From Flavobacteriaceae bacterium UJ101 (GTDB lineage Bacteria > Bacteroidota > Bacteroidia > Flavobacteriales > UJ101), in NCBI GenBank assembly GCA_001880285.1, contig CP016269.1, positions 2,738,501 to 2,802,500 of the forward strand: 64,000 nucleotides of DNA. Reading direction: 5' to 3'. Every line of letters begins with the position of its first letter. Positions within the stretch are counted from its first letter, which is position 1. The notes beneath the pieces were generated by a model. It did no database searches and was not told where the DNA came from. It worked only from the letters and a program-made list of their open reading frames with translations. Shown here piece after piece: positions 44,129 through 52,371 of the stretch. A program made the position numbers and the translations under genes.

Positions 44129-44434
44129 ATGTTTAGCTTTTTTAGAAAGATATTTTCTTCTACGGGTAAAGAAGATGTATCAATTAGGGATTTTTTAGAT
44201 TTTGCAAAAAGAAAAGGAGTTGAATCCGAGTTGTATGAGCTTAATTTATGTGAAAATATTCTTGATTTGAAAAAAGAAGAAAGAGAGTATAAAAAATTGC
44301 TTGTAAAACGAAAAAGATATAATAAAGCTATTGTTCAAGTTTTTGAAATAATTTTAAGTAATGAAGATATAAAATTTGACAATCCAGAACACATTGAAGA
44401 GTTGATGGATTATGTAAAAGAATTAAAAATATAA
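44129..44434 (+). CDS. Small helical protein, second gene of the operon
   Basis: 101 residues, Lys- and Glu-rich, predicted mainly helical, with an N-terminal MFSFFRKIFSSTG that might touch the membrane. No domain recognised. It is packed between the membrane-protein gene (one base gap) and the ATPase gene (seven base gap), which argues that the three products act together. Confidence 0.7.
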   Translation: MFSFFRKIFSSTGKEDVSIRDFLDFAKRKGVESELYELNLCENILDLKKEEREYKKLLVKRKRYNKAIVQVFEIILSNEDIKFDNPEHIEELMDYVKELKI

Positions 44435-44441
44435 TTATTAG

Positions 44442-46460
44442 ATGAATTTAATTTTAGAAAATACTGAAGGTTTAAAAGATTACAATATTGATGAAGTCGG
44501 TGGTAATTTATGTTTACCAAATGCGTCAAGTATAAATATTTTTATTGGAGCAAATAACTCTGGAAAAAGTAGATTTTTAAGAGAATTGATGATTCAAGAT
44601 CAATTATATTTTGATAATGAGTTTAATATATTAATTAATGAATTCAATAAATCTGTAAGGACACAAAGTGTGGACTATAATCAGTTGAAAAATATTAATT
44701 TACAGATACCATTATTAGAATCTATTGATGAATCTATAATAAAAAGAGGGTTATTAGGAGATCAATATATTTATAAAAATAAGAATATTAAAGATAGTAT
44801 ATTGAATAGGTACGAATGGACTAATGAAGTTAATAAAGTTTTTGAATTTTATGATAATTTCGATTATATCAGTAACCATTATACGTTTTCTGATAATGCT
44901 AGATATATTCTTGTAAAAGAACATATTGCATGGCAATTTCAAAACTTAGAAAAGATTAAAGCAAGTATTGATTTTATTTATTATTCTTCTGAAAGATTTG
45001 TTTATATACCAACTATGAGGTCAGCACATTTATTGTATATGGATAATGATATTCAAGAAGATAAAACTTATTATAAAGATACAAGATTAGTAAATGATGT
45101 TTTTAAAACAACTTTAAGAGAATATTATAAATTAGATGTATCTGATAAAAATGAAAGATTAGATATATTTACTGGACAACGATTGTATTATGAAATTGTA
45201 AAGTTACGTAATAGTAATAAAGATGTAAGAGAAAAGTTTTACAGTTTTGAGAAATTTTTGGGAGATAATTTTTTTAATAAGAAGCAAGTAGATATTATTG
45301 CTCATTTTGACTTAGAATTTAGTAAAGATGATTTAAAGAAAAGTATTTCTTTAAATATAGAAGATGTAGAAAAAGATAAAAAAATATATGAATTAGGAGA
45401 TGGGTTGCAAGCTTTGATTTTACTGTTGTTTAAGATTTATATGTCTGAGGAAAAATCTACTATTTTTATTGATGAACCAGAATTGAATCTCCATCCTGGT
45501 ATGCAACGAATATTTTTAAATGAAATAGTAAAATTATCAGAAGAAAAGCAGTTGATAATATATATTGTTACACATTCTAATCATTTTTTAGATTTAACAG
45601 TAGATCAGGAAAAAATTTCTATATATAATTTTATAAATGTAGGTAATAGTCACTTTGAAATAAGGAATGTTAAAAATGGAGATTTTTCAATTTTAAAAGA
45701 TCTTGGGGTTCAGTCTTCGTCAGTTTTTATTGCAAATTGTACAATATGGGTTGAAGGTCCTTCTGATGTTTATTATTTAAGAGGTTTTTTAGATGCATAT
45801 TTAAATCAAGAAGAAAGTGAAGAAGATTTGTTAGATTTTAAAGAAGATATTGACTATGCTTTTTTTGAATTTGGAGGTAATTTGATTGATACATATATAT
45901 TTGATGAAGATTATTTAGATAATAATTCAGATCAAGTTAATGCGTTAGCTTTAAATAATAGGATATTTTTACTTCATGATAATGATGGCTATCTTCATGA
46001 TAATGAGGGTGAAGTAGCAATGAGAAAGAATAAAATTAAGAGATTTGAGGAGTTTTTTGAACAAAATAAAATTAATAATAATTTTTTATTTAGAGATACT
46101 GGAGGAAAAGAGATAGAGAATATTTTGAATAAAGAAATTTGGAGAGAGATAATTATTGAATCGTCAATTAATAAAAAGACTAATGTGCCGGATGAAGTAG
46201 ATTTGAAAGATATAATCAGAGCGAATATGGATTATGAAATAGATGAAATTGAATCAGTTGAATTTTCTAAATATTTACATGACAAACTAAAAGACATAGA
46301 ATATTTTAATAAAATTTCTAAGACAAAAAAAACATTATATGCTCAAACATTTCTAAAGTTAGTTAAAAAAGGTAATATCAAATGGGAGCATATTAAAAAT
46401 AAACATGTAGAATCAATTATTGAAAGCTTATATGATTTTATTAAAGATAGTAGGAATTAA
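44442..46460 (+). CDS. AAA/ABC-type ATPase with C-terminal TOPRIM domain (OLD-like)
   Basis: 672 residues. ATPase part: Walker A GANNSGKS (36-43), a long lineage-specific helical insert (about 55-300), signature-like ELGDGLQ (317-323), Walker B IFIDEPELNLHP (341-352) and switch His in VTHSNHFLD (376-384). TOPRIM part: WVEGPSDVYYL (436-446) with Glu438, FFEFGGN (474-480), LHDND (511-515) with Asp513 and Asp515, and KEIENIL (556-562). This order is that of OLD-family nucleases, which act in phage defence (GajA, the Eco8 retron effector). It ends an operon with a membrane protein and a small protein, carried by a mobile element. A defence role is inferred, not shown. Confidence 0.85.
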   Translation: MNLILENTEGLKDYNIDEVGGNLCLPNASSINIFIGANNSGKSRFLRELMIQDQLYFDNEFNILINEFNKSVRTQSVDYNQLKNINLQIPLLESIDESIIKRGLLGDQYIYKNKNIKDSILNRYEWTNEVNKVFEFYDNFDYISNHYTFSDNARYILVKEHIAWQFQNLEKIKASIDFIYYSSERFVYIPTMRSAHLLYMDNDIQEDKTYYKDTRLVNDVFKTTLREYYKLDVSDKNERLDIFTGQRLYYEIVKLRNSNKDVREKFYSFEKFLGDNFFNKKQVDIIAHFDLEFSKDDLKKSISLNIEDVEKDKKIYELGDGLQALILLLFKIYMSEEKSTIFIDEPELNLHPGMQRIFLNEIVKLSEEKQLIIYIVTHSNHFLDLTVDQEKISIYNFINVGNSHFEIRNVKNGDFSILKDLGVQSSSVFIANCTIWVEGPSDVYYLRGFLDAYLNQEESEEDLLDFKEDIDYAFFEFGGNLIDTYIFDEDYLDNNSDQVNALALNNRIFLLHDNDGYLHDNEGEVAMRKNKIKRFEEFFEQNKINNNFLFRDTGGKEIENILNKEIWREIIIESSINKKTNVPDEVDLKDIIRANMDYEIDEIESVEFSKYLHDKLKDIEYFNKISKTKKTLYAQTFLKLVKKGNIKWEHIKNKHVESIIESLYDFIKDSRN

Positions 46461-46474
46461 TTTAACGTGATAAA

Positions 46475-46588
46475 CTATTTAGTTGGTTTGATTCTTTCCA
46501 TTAACTTTTGTTTAATATCTTCATGAATTGCTTCTGTTAAATTTTCTTCTTTTTTAACTTCTAAATACGGTACGAGAAGTTTATCCCA
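46475..46588 (-). pseudogene. C-terminal fragment of an unidentified gene
   Basis: On the minus strand an open frame reads WDKLLVPYLEVKKEEN... and ends MERIKPTK before a stop at 46475-46477. No start exists. Codon use looks real and the segment is flanked by the tail-gene fragment, so it is a gene end left by a deletion. Its parent is unknown. Confidence 0.45.
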
Positions 46589-46608
46589 TTATTACCGATA
46601 TTACTGTT

Positions 46609-47199
46609 TTGGGTTACAATGCTACAGTGGTTTGGTCCATTGCTGATGGATCACCAAATAATTCCACTTCAACTTGGCAATTGGAATATTCAGTTAATGG
46701 CGGTGCTTGGCGTGTCAATCATGGTGGTGGTTCTCCAAGAACGATCAGTATAGAAAGCTTAGAAACAGGTAAAGTACGTTTTCGTGTAAAACGGGTTTCA
46801 ACACCTGTGACAGGTTATTCCAATGTATATGAGATCGATTATACAACTCCAAAAGCCTTTTTGAATTGTTCTATAGTGGATTTGTTGGATAGTGATCCGT
46901 ATGGAGATGTAGCACCTGAATCAGGAACTGTATGTGTGACAGGTGGTGTCTATACAGGGAATGTGTATGTAGAACAACAATACGAAAATGCGATTGCTGA
47001 GGGAGTGCAATTGTATATTGATCAAACGCATGAACTAACGGCTACAAATGTACGCCTGTACGGAAATGAGAACATGAAAAAACGTGTTCCAAATGGTGCA
47101 AAGTTGGTACGTTTTTACAATGCTCAAGCTGATACAGTGTGGGATGTGGATGCAAGTACGGGAAAAATAAAGGGTGCAGCATCGAGACAATGTAGATAA
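46609..47199 (+). pseudogene. Phage tail/fibre-like protein lacking its N-terminus
   Basis: The frame is open from about 46561 and the first usable codon is TTG 46609; sequence before it (VYPIITDITVLGYNATVVW) reads as part of the same protein, so the start is lost. It contains a fibronectin-type-III-like pattern: ATVVWSIADGSPNNSTSTWQLEYSVNG, then VRFRVKRVSTPVTGYSNVYEIDY. The C-terminus has TNVRLYGNENMKKRVPNGAKLVRFYNAQ. Base composition is less AT-rich than neighbours. Likely tail or receptor-binding protein remnant. Confidence 0.6.
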
Positions 47200-47216
47200 T
47201 AATTAAGAATAAAGAA

Positions 47217-48062
47217 ATGAAGTTAATTGTAAGAGATCAAAATGGAGATGGAAAGAACGAAGTGGAGTTCTTATTGGATGGAGAAAAGGATAAAATGATC
47301 CTTGCGGTGTTAGGGAGTAGTCCTGTGTTTATGAAGATTGGAGAAGATGAAACTTCAATCGTATTACAAGGTGAAAATGAAGGAGGAACAATGAATGAAG
47401 AAATTTTACAACGTATTGAAGCACTTGAAAAACCTCGAGTGTTTAAAAACCTAGTACCTCAAATAGTGGGTCAAAAGGAAAATGGAGATAATATTTACGA
47501 GGTATACGTAAAGATGAATCAGTTCGAAAATGGAATGATTGCGAAAGAAGTGTATGCACCTAGTATTGATGTTACGAACCTTGATATTGTAACAGCTTCA
47601 ACAGGTGTTTACAAAAGATTTAGTGCGGTGTTGTCGGTGATGTACAATAACAGTAATTTTAGTGGTATTAGTGGTTGGTATGAAATTGAAGGCTTGGGTA
47701 CAGCAGCTATTAGAAAATGGACATTTCAAGATGAAGTAGTGAATGAAGGCGGGTTTTACATTGCACAAGGTGATATTGAAGAATCGACTGTTGCAGGTAG
47801 TCAATTAGTTATCGAAGAATACAGTATTGAAGGAAAAATTATCACACCAGAGGAACCTGTTGTTTTAGAGATTCCTGAGATTGAGGATAAAACAAAGAAT
47901 GTAACACTTAAAAAGGATTTGTTTTTAGAATTAATGGGGGAACAGATCAGTAATTTAAGTACAGATGGAGAGTGGAACATTATGCATTGGGGGCAAATTA
48001 AGTCACCTGAAGATGAAGTGTTTATTCGTTTTCAAGGAAAGCCAATTCAGGAAGAAGTGTAA
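47217..48062 (+). CDS. Phage structural (tail-associated) protein, unknown
   Basis: 281 residues. No domain recognised. Features: MKLIVRDQNGDGKNEVEFLLDG at the start, a short coiled segment MNEEILQRIEALEKP (about 60-74), then beta-rich sequence with LSVMYNNSNFSGISGWYEIEG, and no signal peptide. It lies between the tail-like remnant and the lysis genes, which supports a tail or base-plate accessory role. Confidence 0.6.
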   Translation: MKLIVRDQNGDGKNEVEFLLDGEKDKMILAVLGSSPVFMKIGEDETSIVLQGENEGGTMNEEILQRIEALEKPRVFKNLVPQIVGQKENGDNIYEVYVKMNQFENGMIAKEVYAPSIDVTNLDIVTASTGVYKRFSAVLSVMYNNSNFSGISGWYEIEGLGTAAIRKWTFQDEVVNEGGFYIAQGDIEESTVAGSQLVIEEYSIEGKIITPEEPVVLEIPEIEDKTKNVTLKKDLFLELMGEQISNLSTDGEWNIMHWGQIKSPEDEVFIRFQGKPIQEEV

Positions 48063-48068
48063 ATCATT

Positions 48069-48377
48069 ATGAAAGAATTTTTAATGAAATACGGAATACT
48101 TTATGCGATAGCCGGAGCCATTGGGGCTATCGTATTAAGATTTAAACGTAAAATGAACTGGACTTCATTTTTAGGCTTATTAGTGTTCAGTTCTTTTACA
48201 GGATGGGTGGTAGGTGTTTCAATTGAACATTACTTAAAATTACCACAAGAAGTTATGTATGCATTTTGTGCAGTATGTGGTGTGTTTTCAGATGAAATTT
48301 ATAAAGAGATTTCAGAGTTTGTGAGCTCTTTATCAGATGTGTTGAAAAAGGTGATTAATAAATATTTAGGATCATGA
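48069..48377 (+). CDS. Putative phage holin
   Basis: 102 residues with about three hydrophobic segments (YGILYAIAGAIGAIVLRF; WTSFLGLLVFSSFTGWVVGVSI; VMYAFCAVCGVFSDEI). Its stop overlaps the lysozyme start by four bases. Size, topology and position fit a holin that lets the endolysin through the inner membrane. Confidence 0.7.
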   Translation: MKEFLMKYGILYAIAGAIGAIVLRFKRKMNWTSFLGLLVFSSFTGWVVGVSIEHYLKLPQEVMYAFCAVCGVFSDEIYKEISEFVSSLSDVLKKVINKYLGS

Positions 48378-48820
48378 AAACATCACAAAAAGGAATTGAT
48401 TTAATCAAAAAGTATGAAGGCTTTCGATCGCATCCTTATATGTGTCCTGCTGGTGTACCTACCATTGGTTATGGAGCAACCTATTATTCCAATGGAAGAA
48501 AGGTGCGATTAAGTGATCCTGCTATTTCAAAGGCCGAAGCAGAAAAACTTTTACGTTATCAGTTAAAACATTATGAAAGGGCAGTGGATCGGTATACACG
48601 GGATGATATTTCACAAGAACAATTTGATGCCTTAGTTTCTTTTGCTTACAACTTAGGGCCATCAGCTTTGAGAAGATCTACTTTACTTAAAAAGGTAAAC
48701 AGAAATCCAAATGATAAAGGAATAGGGTATCAATTTAAGAGATGGGTACGTGCAAACGGACGTATATTAAAAGGGTTACAGAGAAGAAGAAACGAAGAAG
48801 CTCAATTGTATTTTTCATGA
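48374..48820 (+). CDS. Phage lysozyme (GH24 endolysin)
   Basis: 148 residues. The catalytic pattern E-x8-C-x5-T is exact: Glu15, Cys24, Thr30 in KKYEGF...PTIGYG. Further typical parts: EQFDALVSFAYNLG, STLLKKVN and RWVRANGRILKGLQRRRNEEAQLY. No signal peptide, so it depends on a holin. It cleaves peptidoglycan at the end of a lytic cycle. Confidence 0.92.
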   Translation: MKTSQKGIDLIKKYEGFRSHPYMCPAGVPTIGYGATYYSNGRKVRLSDPAISKAEAEKLLRYQLKHYERAVDRYTRDDISQEQFDALVSFAYNLGPSALRRSTLLKKVNRNPNDKGIGYQFKRWVRANGRILKGLQRRRNEEAQLYFS

Positions 48821-49326
48821 AAAGTTTAATTTATATAACAGGAGTTGTTTTATTGTTGACTTCATGCTTGGGAACTAAGAAAGTTCAAGAAACCAAGCAT
48901 GAGGTTTTTAGTGAAGTCAAACAAGATTCAATATCAATTCAGAAAAAGGAAATAGAGATTATTCCAACTTTGGTTCAAGAAGAGAGTTTTACGATTCCTT
49001 TAGAAGTAGCTGAACAAATGGAAGATTTTGAGAAACGTATTTCCACACAAGAAGGAAAAGCTTCAGCAGCAATCTCAAAAAAAGGAAATACGATTACCAT
49101 TCGTAACATTATACCGGGCTCAAAAAATCAAAAAACAGAAACGAATACAAAGGTTACAAAAGAAATCACTTTTGAAGAACGTATTGATGCTTATATAGAA
49201 AAACGAATCGCTTCCATTCCTTGGTATTTATGGCTAGGAGCTATTGTATTTTTATTTCGTGGTTTTCTTTGGAATGTGTTATGTTTGATTTTTCCTGGAT
49301 TACAAATTTTGAATTTCAAAAAATAA
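48817..49326 (+). CDS. Putative unimolecular spanin (u-spanin)
   Basis: 169 residues from ATG 48817, overlapping the lysozyme stop (ATGA). The N-terminus is a lipoprotein signal VLLLTSC (Cys17), the middle is a charged periplasmic segment, and the C-terminus is a transmembrane helix (about 134-160, WYLWLGAIVFLFRGFLWNVL). A protein anchored by lipid at one end and a helix at the other is the defining layout of u-spanins, which fuse inner and outer membranes in the last step of lysis. Position after holin and endolysin supports this. Confidence 0.65.
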   Translation: MKSLIYITGVVLLLTSCLGTKKVQETKHEVFSEVKQDSISIQKKEIEIIPTLVQEESFTIPLEVAEQMEDFEKRISTQEGKASAAISKKGNTITIRNIIPGSKNQKTETNTKVTKEITFEERIDAYIEKRIASIPWYLWLGAIVFLFRGFLWNVLCLIFPGLQILNFKK

Positions 49327-49393
49327 ATAGTAAATTTAATTACTTTTAAAGGGTTATGTAAGTAACTTTTTCATAGTTTAAATTAGTTAGGTT

Positions 49394-49426
49394 ACCTTCC
49401 AATTGTTAGTTGGGAGGTTTTTTTAT
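49394..49426 (+). terminator. Terminator of the lysis cassette
   Basis: ACCTTCCAA (49394-49402) pairs with TTGGGAGGT (49410-49418), one wobble, then a T run. Confidence 0.7.
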
Positions 49427-49457
49427 ATATTTGGGAAAAATTTAAAAAAAATAAATC

Positions 49458-49976
49458 ATGAAAAAGTTATTATTGATTACTGTAGTAGGACTGTTTGGTC
49501 TAACTGTTTCTAAAGCTCAAGAGTTTAATATGAAAGAATTGGCAACAAAGTACAATTCAGAAGAATTTAAGAAATATAGGCTGTATTATGAAGAAGATGA
49601 GAGTAAAGTGAAAATGTATAAAACTAATGGGAAGTTAAAAGAAATGAATAGGCCTGCTTCTTTTAAAAATCTTATTCCTTATTATTATTGTAACGGTTTG
49701 ATGCTTTTTATTAATGGTCTTGATATTATATATACCAATACTGTTTCAGGTTCAAAGAAAACAACTGAGATGTTACAAATATACTTTCAAGATGCGGATG
49801 AAAAGTATCCAACATATTTAGGATATGGGAAAGGGAGTTTTAAAAAGAATTCGGTGAAGTATTTCGAAGAGAACGAAGAGTTATCTGCTAAATTATCCAA
49901 AGGAGGGAAAGGATATTCTTTCAAAAAGTATAAAGATTTAGATGTATTAGCTAAGAACATATGTTTATTGAATTGA
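49458..49976 (+). CDS. Small secreted protein, unknown
   Basis: 172 residues. Signal peptide MKKLLLITVVGLFGLTVSKAQ, then charged sequence with many Lys, Glu and Tyr, ending CLLN. No known domain. It stands alone inside the element between two terminators, so it may be cargo expressed in the lysogenic state. Confidence 0.6.
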   Translation: MKKLLLITVVGLFGLTVSKAQEFNMKELATKYNSEEFKKYRLYYEEDESKVKMYKTNGKLKEMNRPASFKNLIPYYYCNGLMLFINGLDIIYTNTVSGSKKTTEMLQIYFQDADEKYPTYLGYGKGSFKKNSVKYFEENEELSAKLSKGGKGYSFKKYKDLDVLAKNICLLN

Positions 49977-50003
49977 TATTTTTTTATAAAATTAAAACCT
50001 CAT

Positions 50004-50032
50004 AACCGCGACATTATGTTAGCGGTTTTTTT
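50004..50032 (+). terminator. Terminator before the umuC stub
   Basis: AACCGC (50004-50009) pairs with GCGGTT (50022-50027), followed by a T run; serves the 49458 gene. Confidence 0.7.
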
Positions 50033-50045
50033 ATACTATTGCAGT

Positions 50046-50174
50046 ATGTACGCCCTAGTTGATTGCAATAATTTTTTCGCATCCTGCGAACGAGTGTTTC
50101 GTCCTGAATTACAAGGTAAGCCTATTGCGGTTTTATCCAACAATGACGGTTGTGTGATTGCACGTAGTAATGAA
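50046..50174 (+). pseudogene. umuC: umuC 5' stub (DNA polymerase V subunit, truncated)
   Basis: Codons 1-43 from ATG 50046 match the start of UmuC: MYALVDCNNFFASCERVF, then LSNNDGCVIARSNE. Full-length UmuC has about 420 residues; here the match stops at SNE and the frame runs into non-coding bases to a stop at 50210. The catalytic core is missing. A short inverted repeat ATACT-N5-AGTAT (50033-50047) overlaps the ATG and might be an old operator. Confidence 0.8.
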
Positions 50175-50196
50175 GTGAATTCTCTTAATTTTTATA

Positions 50197-50658
50197 ATGA
50201 AACTAATTAACATCCATAATATATCAAAGGATTCAGAAATAGAGCTTATACCATTTAAAACAGATGGGATGAAAATCTATGTAAAGTATTATTCTGATGG
50301 AGTACAAGCTGGTTTTCCTTCTCCTGCCGAAGATTATGCAGAACTTCCTTTGTCGTTGGATGAAAAGTTTCTTTCCAAGCCTGAAAGCACCTATTTGGTA
50401 CGTGTAAAATCAGATAGTATGGAACCAACTTTAATTGAAGGTGATATTTTAATTGTACGTTCTGATCTTCCTATTACACATAATAAAATTGTTATTGTTT
50501 CATTAAATTCAGATGCTTTTACAGTAAAACGTTTTCTTAAAACAAAAGACCAAAATACATTGAGTCCTGATAATACCAAATACAAACCTGTTTCAATAGC
50601 TGAAGAAGATACCGTATTGTATTTAGGGCAGGTGGTAAGTTTGGTAAGGGAGTTTTAA
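50197..50658 (+). CDS. umuD: UmuD-like S24 peptidase
   Basis: 153 residues. Self-cleavage site Ala38-Gly39 in VQAGFPSPAEDY, catalytic Ser74 in KSDSMEPT and Lys111 in FTVKRFLK. These proteins are cleaved after DNA damage to form the accessory subunit of DNA polymerase V. Usually umuD precedes umuC directly; here only a umuC stub lies upstream and none follows. Whether it still has a function without UmuC in the window is open. Confidence 0.88.
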   Translation: MKLINIHNISKDSEIELIPFKTDGMKIYVKYYSDGVQAGFPSPAEDYAELPLSLDEKFLSKPESTYLVRVKSDSMEPTLIEGDILIVRSDLPITHNKIVIVSLNSDAFTVKRFLKTKDQNTLSPDNTKYKPVSIAEEDTVLYLGQVVSLVREF

Positions 50659-50659
50659 T

Positions 50660-51031
50660 TTAATATATAGGTGCATCAAAAGAAACAAAAGTAGTATCAT
50701 TATCTACTGTGAAATCAATCCAATGATCAAGGGAGCCTCCATTTGTGTAATAACCACTTCCAATCGTTTCTTTTTGACCATTTGTACGGATAAAGGTCAG
50801 TAAATAGGAACCGTCAGATTTGTTTTTACTCATTGATAAAAATTTAGTAATACATTCGTTCGGTTTGATTTTATCAATTTTTATAACTTCAAGTTTTTCG
50901 GTTGTTGTGAATTCAATATTTGTGATCGTATTATCTGAATTATTTATAATTTTCATTTCAATGCCATTTCTTTTAAACATTAAACATGAATTAAAGGTTA
51001 GAATAAAAATTATTGGAATAAGTTTTTTCAT
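50660..51031 (-). CDS. Small lipoprotein, unknown
   Basis: 123 residues. Signal with FILTFNSC (Cys16), then beta-strand-rich sequence with several Asn and Thr (KIINNSDNTITNIEFTTTEK). No family recognised. Followed in the same direction by no gene, and preceded 18 bases upstream by the 51049 gene, so the pair is probably an operon near attR. Confidence 0.6.
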   Translation of the reverse strand: MKKLIPIIFILTFNSCLMFKRNGIEMKIINNSDNTITNIEFTTTEKLEVIKIDKIKPNECITKFLSMSKNKSDGSYLLTFIRTNGQKETIGSGYYTNGGSLDHWIDFTVDNDTTFVSFDAPIY

Positions 51032-51048
51032 ATTAAATCAGAAAATTA

Positions 51049-52008
51049 TTATTTGTTATAAATAAGCTCAATAGAAATAGTTTCAATTTTTTTTGTACTA
51101 GTATCATCTAGTTTCAATAATATTTCTCGTGATGATTCAATTTTGTGTGGAATACCTGGATTATAATAATACTCAAAGTTATTTCGGTCAATGATGTTAA
51201 ATTTAGATCTTTCTAATTCTTTAGTAAAGTGTTTATCTTCAGGATTTATTTTAGATAAAAAATTAATTACTATTTTTTTACTTTCATCAGGATCTATTTT
51301 TGATTCTGATTTCATTATACAAAATTTATTTTCAGAATCAACTTCCTCAAAATATATATGAGTTATATTTTTGATAGGAGTACCATCAAAAATGTTAGGA
51401 ACTTCTCCTTCATATGATGAAGGGGTGGTATTGTATTCTAGTCCTAAAGGATTATGAAATATTTGTATTTCTTTTGCTAATAAATTTTCTATAGCTTCTT
51501 GTGTAGTTAATATATTTGAAATTACTTTGATTTTTTCTATAGCTTCTTTTCTTTTATTTTCTTCTGAATCTTTAAATTCTACTTCAATTAAATCTTTAAA
51601 CATAGAATTTAACATTGTACTAATTTCTTTCCAATTTAATATTTCGATGAATTCTCCTACTTCATTAGTTTTATATTTAATTTTTATTAAATCATATTTT
51701 GAAAGTTTTTCTTCTAATTCTTTTGGAAAATTATATTCATTAAGAATATCATTTTTGTATGTCCAATCAATTGTATAAGAGTTTTCTGTTGAATCTATTA
51801 CATTAAAATTCACTATGTATGCGTTGACTCTATCTTTATTTAAAGTGTCATTTTTCCATTGTTGTGTAATTTTAGTTATTTTGAAATCATAACTATCTCC
51901 AATAGACCAATATGCAACAAAAGGGACTTTATCTAAATCAATTTGTGAAAAAGAGAAATTTGAAATAAGTACAGTTAAATAGAGAATGAATTTTTTTAAT
52001 ATTTTCAT
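51049..52008 (-). CDS. Exported protein, unknown
   Basis: 319 residues. Signal MKILKKFILYLTVLISNFSFSQ. Otherwise Lys/Asp/Ile-rich with beta strands (YWSIGDSYDFKITKITQQW, IYFEEVDSENKFCIMKSESK). It resembles the many flavobacterial secreted proteins with no assigned domain. With the lipoprotein gene downstream it forms the last transcription unit of the element. Confidence 0.6.
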   Translation of the reverse strand: MKILKKFILYLTVLISNFSFSQIDLDKVPFVAYWSIGDSYDFKITKITQQWKNDTLNKDRVNAYIVNFNVIDSTENSYTIDWTYKNDILNEYNFPKELEEKLSKYDLIKIKYKTNEVGEFIEILNWKEISTMLNSMFKDLIEVEFKDSEENKRKEAIEKIKVISNILTTQEAIENLLAKEIQIFHNPLGLEYNTTPSSYEGEVPNIFDGTPIKNITHIYFEEVDSENKFCIMKSESKIDPDESKKIVINFLSKINPEDKHFTKELERSKFNIIDRNNFEYYYNPGIPHKIESSREILLKLDDTSTKKIETISIELIYNK

Positions 52009-52144
52009 AAAGTTTTTAATTAGTATAATACAAGCAATATACTAATAATTATTTTAATATTGGAGTCCAAAATAGTTTAGATTTTCTATGCGAGTTTTTG
52101 TTTGTATCTTTGTGAAAATAATAGTTAAAAAGAATATTTATACT

Positions 52145-52165
52145 ACGTATTTTATACGTTTTTTT
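52145..52165 (+). repeat. Right-end copy of the TATACGT repeat
   Basis: ACGTATTTTATACGTTTTTTT, identical over 21 bases to 39935-39955, 53 bases before attR. Confidence 0.6.
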
Positions 52166-52217
52166 ATTATAAAATATGTTAAATTAATGATAATTAGATA
52201 TTTAATGATATGTTGTG

Positions 52218-52284
52218 TGTTCCCTCAAACTCATCATGTTGAGAATATTGTTTTATTAGAAAAAAGATAAGGAAACACACTGTT
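52218..52284 (+). repeat. attR: right copy of the 67 bp direct repeat
   Basis: Exact copy of 39777-39843. It still holds the last codons of rlmD (FPQTHHVENIVLLEKR and stop), now separated from the gene by the element. Confidence 0.93.
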
Positions 52285-52309
52285 AATAGGTGTTAAGTGA
52301 ATATTTTTT

Positions 52310-52351
52310 AAAAGCTCAAAAATCAAATTTATATGATTTTTGAGCTTTTTT
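52310..52351 (+). terminator. Original rlmD terminator beyond attR
   Basis: AAAAGCTCAAAAA (52310-52322) pairs with TTTTTGAGCTTTT, followed by T. Nearly the same as 39868-39910. Confidence 0.8.
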
Positions 52352-52371
52352 ATGAATTAACTTTTTTTTAT

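Larger units (their letters stand above)
39777..52284. mobile_element. 12.5 kb integrated element in the 3' end of rlmD (decayed prophage with cargo)
   Basis: Bounded by the 67 bp repeats at 39777 and 52218. The gene next to attL encodes a tyrosine recombinase. Contents: integrase, a membrane protein, an HsdR-N-like nuclease, a lipoprotein stub, a three-gene membrane/AAA-TOPRIM operon, phage tail remnant genes, a holin/lysozyme/spanin set, a small secreted protein, a umuC stub, umuD and two exported proteins on the minus strand. No capsid, portal, terminase or replication gene is seen. Several truncated genes point to repeated deletions. Confidence 0.9.

Noticed and set aside
52088-52270. Open frame ending in the rlmD tail
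   Set aside because: It is the displaced end of rlmD at attR joined to non-coding bases; not a gene.
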